DNA of 64,000 nt from NCBI RefSeq assembly GCF_019204025.1, contig NZ_JAGSPB010000001.1, positions 186,001 through 250,000 on the forward strand, written 5' to 3'. The stretch is from Erythrobacter ani. GTDB lineage: Bacteria > Pseudomonadota > Alphaproteobacteria > Sphingomonadales > Sphingomonadaceae. Below the pieces are notes generated by a model. It searched no databases and was not told where the DNA came from. It saw only the letters and a program-made list of their open reading frames with translations. Below are positions 60,321 to 64,000 of the stretch, piece by piece (the stretch's first letter is position 1; each line of letters opens with the position of its first letter). Position numbers and translations under genes: made by a program.

Positions 60321-61508
60321 ATGCAGACTTCGGATCTTCGCATCGCCCTGTTCAGCGGCAACTACAACTACACCCGAGACGGCGCCAATCAGGCGCTCAA
60401 TCGATTGGTGGGATCGTTGCTGGGCAAAGGCGCAAACGTACGGGTGTATTCCCCGACAGTGGCCGAGCCTGCGTTCGAGCCGACCGGTGATCTTGTCAGC
60501 CTGCCCTCCGTCGGTTTCCCGTTCGGGCGCGGCGAATACCGGTTCCCGACGGGGCTCAACGGCCGGATCAAGCGCGATCTTCTGAAGTTCAAACCGAATG
60601 TCATGCACTTGTCATCACCGGATGTGGCGAGCCATGCCGCACTCAAATGGGCGCAGGATCACGATCTTCCAGTGCTCGGGTCGGTTCACACCCGGTTCGA
60701 AACCTATCCGCGCTATTACAAGATGGCGTTTCTCGAACCGATAGTGATTCGGATGCTCAGGCGGTTCTACAATCGCTGCGACGCGCTTGTCGCTCCGTCG
60801 GATAGCATGATCGAGGAATTGCTCGAGATGGACATGCACGACGACATCTCGCTGTGGTCGCGCGGGGTGGATCGCACGATCTTTTCCTCCGAGAAACGCG
60901 ATCTGGACTGGCGCCGGTCGATGGGTCTTGCCGATGACGATGTGGCGATCGTGTTCCTGGGACGTCTGGTCATGGAAAAGGGTCTCGATGTCTTTGCCGA
61001 AACCATCGTCCAGCTGCGTAAACGACAGGTCCCGCACAAGGTGTTGGTGATCGGCGATGGACCGGCCCGTCGGTGGTTCGAAGACATACTGCCGGGTGGC
61101 ATCTTTGCCGGATTCAAGACGGGTGAGGATCTTGGTCAGGCGTTGGCGAGCGGCGACGTTTTCTTCAACCCCTCGATCACTGAAACATTCGGCAACGTCA
61201 CACTCGAAGCGATGGCCAGCGGGCTTCCCGTCGTGGCAGCTGGCGCGACGGGGGCATCCAGCATCGTCAATAACGGGGTGACGGGCCGTCTGGTGCCTCC
61301 CGGCGATATCGCCGGTTATGCAGAGGCGATTGCGCCCTATTGCACCGATCCGGCGCTGCGCATGTCTCACGGCAATGCAGGCGAAGCGCGCAGCCGTGAA
61401 TATGGCTGGGAAGCGATCAACCAGGTTGTCGCCGACACTTATGTCCGGCTGATCGAAGATCGCCGCGCGCTGCAACTGGCCGACGAAACGCAGGCAGCAG
61501 CGGCGTAG
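60321..61508 (+). CDS. Family 4-type (GT-B) glycosyltransferase
   Basis: The 395-residue protein has an N-terminal domain (about 5-195) with RIALFSGNYNYTRDGANQAL and VHTRFETYPRYYK, and a C-terminal nucleotide-sugar-binding domain. The latter contains FLGRLVMEKGLDVFAETI, VIGDGPARRWFE and the E-x7-E motif in PSITETFGNVTLEAMASG (about 290-307). It is likely a cytoplasmic retaining glycosyltransferase making a glycolipid or polysaccharide, similar to SqdX/MgtA-type mannosyl- or sulfoquinovosyl-transferases. It is divergent from serC. Donor and acceptor are unknown. Confidence 0.87.
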   Translation: MQTSDLRIALFSGNYNYTRDGANQALNRLVGSLLGKGANVRVYSPTVAEPAFEPTGDLVSLPSVGFPFGRGEYRFPTGLNGRIKRDLLKFKPNVMHLSSPDVASHAALKWAQDHDLPVLGSVHTRFETYPRYYKMAFLEPIVIRMLRRFYNRCDALVAPSDSMIEELLEMDMHDDISLWSRGVDRTIFSSEKRDLDWRRSMGLADDDVAIVFLGRLVMEKGLDVFAETIVQLRKRQVPHKVLVIGDGPARRWFEDILPGGIFAGFKTGEDLGQALASGDVFFNPSITETFGNVTLEAMASGLPVVAAGATGASSIVNNGVTGRLVPPGDIAGYAEAIAPYCTDPALRMSHGNAGEARSREYGWEAINQVVADTYVRLIEDRRALQLADETQAAAA

Positions 61509-61511
61509 CGA

Positions 61512-61949
61512 TCAACGCAAGACGCCGGCGCGCTTCATACGGCTCGCATAAAAGAACAGACCGATGGTGATGATCCAGATCACGGCTGCGAAAACATCCT
61601 GCCCTGTGGTCTGCATCGAATCCGGCATGGCGGCCACAGCTCGTTGATAATACGTCGTTCCGAGTAAGCCGACGATCGAAATGCCGAACAGCCATACAGC
61701 CCACTTGCTACGGATCAGCAGCGCGAGCGATCCGAACAGGCAGCCCCACACGCCCAGTGCCCAGAACGCGACAGCCCAGGCAGGAAAGCCATAGAAATAA
61801 GCAAGCTGTTCGGGCGGAAAACCCAGCCCCTCCAGCATGCCGAGTTCCGTCATGGTGTAGCTCGCCGCACCGACCGCATTCCAGAGCAAGCTGACCACAC
61901 CAATCACCCAAAGGTGCCATGGTGTCCGCACATCGCCAATTCTGTTCAT
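61512..61949 (-). CDS. Four-helix integral membrane protein of unknown function
   Basis: The 145-residue protein has four predicted transmembrane helices (about 13-34, 51-75, 81-100 and 115-135). The start at ATG 61949 has GGAGG at the right distance; an earlier in-frame GTG (61961) lies on the wrong side of that site. The segment FPPEQLAYFYGFPAWAVAFWALGVWG is typical of a family often annotated only as membrane protein. It is convergent with the glycosyltransferase gene. Function unknown. Confidence 0.78.
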   Translation of the reverse strand: MNRIGDVRTPWHLWVIGVVSLLWNAVGAASYTMTELGMLEGLGFPPEQLAYFYGFPAWAVAFWALGVWGCLFGSLALLIRSKWAVWLFGISIVGLLGTTYYQRAVAAMPDSMQTTGQDVFAAVIWIITIGLFFYASRMKRAGVLR

Positions 61950-62073
61950 GTTCCCCTCCACGCAATGGGCGGCCTTATCGGCTGGCCGCTCCGATGCGGG
62001 GGAGACTAGGCGCGCAGACCGTTCGCCGCAAACGCGTTAACGATCGGCGTTGCAGCGACGCCGATGAAGGGCG

Positions 62074-62712
62074 TCAGAGCCGCTCGATCCGTTTTGCGAC
62101 CTCATCGATAATGTCGACGATTTCATTGATCGTCCCCTGGTCAAGCTTGCCAGCTTTGGCGCGGTTCTTGAGCACATTGGCAAGGTTACCCATGGCGCGG
62201 AAAAGGTCGGGAGATTTTTCCTTTACGCGTTCGGCTCGCTCGCCGTGCTCACCGAGACGGCCCATCAATTCGTCGACTTCCGAGGCGCGTTCTTCCAGTT
62301 CGGTCTTGCCCGATTTGGTCACCTTGAACGGCTTCTTTCCACCTGTCTCGCCGTCATCATCCTTGGGCTTGGCCTGTTTGATCTGACCTTCTTCTTCGAG
62401 CATTTGCAGGGTGGGATAGACCGCACCGGGGCTTGGCGCGTAGGCGCCGCCGGTCATGTCCTCGACCGCCCGGATCAATTCGTAGCCGTGACGCGGCTCT
62501 TCATTGATCAGCGCCAGCAACACGAGACGCAGTTCGCCCGTGCCGAACATCCGCCCTCGCCGTTTGGTCCGTTTGGGCCCATCCTGCCAGTTTCGCGAGC
62601 GGCGCGTTCGGCGCTCCCCGTCTTCCCAATCGCTAGCCGCCGAAGCCGCCATCATCGCAATCATGGGACCGAGGTTGTTCCAGCCGCCTTTGCCATATTT
62701 CTGCCAGGTCAT
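62074..62712 (-). CDS. PadR-family transcriptional regulator
   Basis: The 212-residue protein has a winged-helix PadR domain (about 55-130): LRLVLLALINEEPRHGYELIRAVEDMTGGAYAPSPGAVYPTLQMLEEEGQI is diagnostic. A long basic N-terminal extension (about 1-55; KRTKRRGRMFGTG) and a C-terminal helical effector/dimer segment (about 140-212) flank it. GGAG precedes the ATG at 62712. Palindromes just upstream (62725-62768) probably serve as its operator and may also affect the divergent rarA gene. The ligand is unknown. Confidence 0.9.
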   Translation of the reverse strand: MTWQKYGKGGWNNLGPMIAMMAASAASDWEDGERRTRRSRNWQDGPKRTKRRGRMFGTGELRLVLLALINEEPRHGYELIRAVEDMTGGAYAPSPGAVYPTLQMLEEEGQIKQAKPKDDDGETGGKKPFKVTKSGKTELEERASEVDELMGRLGEHGERAERVKEKSPDLFRAMGNLANVLKNRAKAGKLDQGTINEIVDIIDEVAKRIERL

Positions 62713-62724
62713 CCGTCTTCTCCA

Positions 62725-62768
62725 GATATCATTAGATAGGTCCAAGATATATCTTAGAGCTATCGATA
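62725..62768. promoter_or_regulatory. Cluster of AT-rich palindromes between PadR gene and rarA
   Basis: The sites are GATATC (62725-62730), the 12-base palindrome AAGATATATCTT (62744-62755) and TATCGATA (62761-62768). They sit 13-56 bases upstream of the PadR start codon and upstream of divergent rarA. PadR proteins often bind such AT-rich inverted repeats and repress their own genes. This is inferred from sequence only. Confidence 0.5.
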
Positions 62769-62816
62769 CAAGAGCGGATTGGTAATTTCCGACGAGCGGC
62801 TTATTTCGGTCCACGA

Positions 62817-64000
62817 ATGGCAGACCTGTTTGGAAATGATGCGCCTGCTCCCGCTCGGGACGACACCCCGCGTGATGACGCGCCCCTGGCCGATCGGCTG
62901 CGCCCGCGCGCGCTTGCCGAAATCATCGGTCAGGATCACCTGACCGGCCCAGAAGGCGCAATCGGGCGCATGGTCGCAGCGGGCAAGCTTTCCAGCATGA
63001 TCCTGTGGGGACCGCCCGGCACTGGCAAGACCAGCATTGCCCGCCTGCTCGCCGATGAAGTGAACATGCGGTTCGTGTCTATCAGCGCGGTCTTTTCAGG
63101 CGTCGCCGATCTCAAGAAAGCTTTCGCCGAAGCGGACAAGATGGCGCAGGCGGGCCAGCGCACGCTCTTGTTCGTAGATGAAATCCACCGATTCAACCGG
63201 GCGCAGCAGGACGGTTTTCTGCCCTTTGTCGAGCGTGGCACCGTCACACTGGTTGGCGCGACGACCGAGAACCCCAGCTTTGCGCTCAACGCCGCCTTGC
63301 TCAGCCGCGCCCAGGTCCTGATCCTTGAACGGCTCGATCACGCCGCGCTTGAAGCGCTGCTTACGCGCGCGGAACAGCTCGAAGGCCCCCTGCCCCTGAC
63401 CGAGGACGCGCGCGCCGCGCTGCTTGCTTCGGCCGACGGCGACGGACGTTTCCTGCTTGGCCAGGCGGAGACGCTTTACAATGCGTCTCTCAACCAGCCG
63501 CTCGATCCCGGCGCTCTGGGTGCGTTTCTGCAACGCCGTGTCGCCGTCTACGACAAGGACCGCGACGGACATTACAACCTGATCAGCGCGCTGCACAAAA
63601 GCCTGCGCGGCTCGGACCCGCAGGCTGCGCTCTATTACATGGCGCGAATGCTCACCGCCGGCGAAGAGCCGCTTTACGTACTGCGGCGCCTCGTGCGCTT
63701 TGCAAGCGAAGATATCGGCCTCGCCGATCCCCAGGCTCTCACACAATGCCTTGCAGCGAAAGACGCATATGAGTTTCTCGGCAGTCCCGAAGGTGAACTG
63801 GCGATAGTCCAGGCGTGCCTGTATTGCGCCACCGCGCCCAAGTCGAACGCGGCCTATGCCGCTCAGAAATCCGCGTTCAAGGCCGCCAGGGAGACTGGCA
63901 GCCTGAGGCCGCCCGCCAACATCCTCAATGCGCCGACCAAGCTGATGAAGGATATCGGTTACGGCGCGAACTACTCCTACGATCACAACGCCGAAGAAGG
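62817..64000 (+). CDS. rarA: Replication-associated recombination protein RarA (MgsA), cut by the right edge
   Basis: RarA is an AAA+ ATPase that acts at stalled forks. The visible 394 residues include an N-terminal MADLFGNDAPAPARDDTP, LADRLRPRALAEIIGQDHL, Walker A GPPGTGKTSIARLLADE, Walker B LLFVDEIHRFNRAQQD, sensor 1 GATTENPSFALNAALLSRAQV, and the family-specific YYMARMLTAGEEPLYVLRRLVRFASEDIGLADP. The C-terminus lies beyond the window. It is divergent from the PadR gene and the start follows a weak ribosome site. Confidence 0.92.
   Translation, partial: MADLFGNDAPAPARDDTPRDDAPLADRLRPRALAEIIGQDHLTGPEGAIGRMVAAGKLSSMILWGPPGTGKTSIARLLADEVNMRFVSISAVFSGVADLKKAFAEADKMAQAGQRTLLFVDEIHRFNRAQQDGFLPFVERGTVTLVGATTENPSFALNAALLSRAQVLILERLDHAALEALLTRAEQLEGPLPLTEDARAALLASADGDGRFLLGQAETLYNASLNQPLDPGALGAFLQRRVAVYDKDRDGHYNLISALHKSLRGSDPQAALYYMARMLTAGEEPLYVLRRLVRFASEDIGLADPQALTQCLAAKDAYEFLGSPEGELAIVQACLYCATAPKSNAAYAAQKSAFKAARETGSLRPPANILNAPTKLMKDIGYGANYSYDHNAEE

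Overview
The window reads as a stretch of chromosome from an alphaproteobacterium of the order Sphingomonadales, most likely the Erythrobacter/Qipengyuania/Altererythrobacter group. This rests on protein family content and gene order, not on a database search. The DNA is GC-rich and densely coding. Most neighbours are core genes, many joined by ATGA/GTGA/TAATG overlaps. No CRISPR array, insertion sequence, prophage or rRNA operon is visible. One tRNA gene, tRNA-Val(TAC), is present.

Layout. 1-8 kb: a PhoD-type phosphatase cut by the left edge, two outer-membrane barrels, folP, the cell-cycle methyltransferase gene ccrM with an unusually rich upstream region, a cation/Ca2+ exchanger, rnhB, and a divergent PQQ-type sugar dehydrogenase. 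8-19.6 kb: GNAT, DUF1285, NUDIX and cca, a secreted repeat protein, parC, an Nramp-like transporter, a NavAb-like sodium channel, a PfpI-type protein, and a PAS-GGDEF-EAL-PilZ c-di-GMP protein. 19.7-29.2 kb: an operon of two cysteine desulfurases and a ferredoxin (the first gene apparently starting at ATT), a hydrolase, a TonB-like protein, DUF3597 and DUF885 genes, a fusion of a cyclic-nucleotide domain to a thioredoxin-reductase-like flavoprotein, and two DUF937-type proteins.

29.2-36.6 kb: pckA faces a chvI-chvG-hprK-rapZ-EIIA-ptsH cluster, the conserved alphaproteobacterial unit linking envelope/acid sensing to the regulatory PTS, followed by a TrmH methyltransferase. 36.6-38.5 kb: an orphan gene of atypical composition, the only clear accessory-looking segment. 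38.5-46.5 kb: rmuC, a cysteine-rich copper-binding-like protein, def (with a His-rich insertion), GNAT, recR, fmt, truA, an oxidoreductase, an asparaginase and a DUF1328 protein.

46.5-64 kb: tRNA-Val, a TlpA-like thioredoxin divergent from argH, a small lipoprotein, lysA, a truncated CysG-like protein, a winged-helix regulator, an ECF sigma factor with its DUF6768 partner, purA, an alpha/beta hydrolase with a Cys-rich domain, RidA, hisZ, serA and serC (with a leader that resembles the serC RNA motif), a glycosyltransferase, a PadR regulator with palindromic sites, and rarA cut by the right edge.

I found no convincing wholly new multi-gene system. The most worthwhile signals are regulatory or architectural: six GANTC sites plus CtrA-like and DnaA-like motifs upstream of ccrM; two divergent gene pairs whose start codons share one CATG; the ATT-start cysteine desulfurase; and the cyclic-nucleotide/TrxR-like fusion that lacks a redox dithiol.
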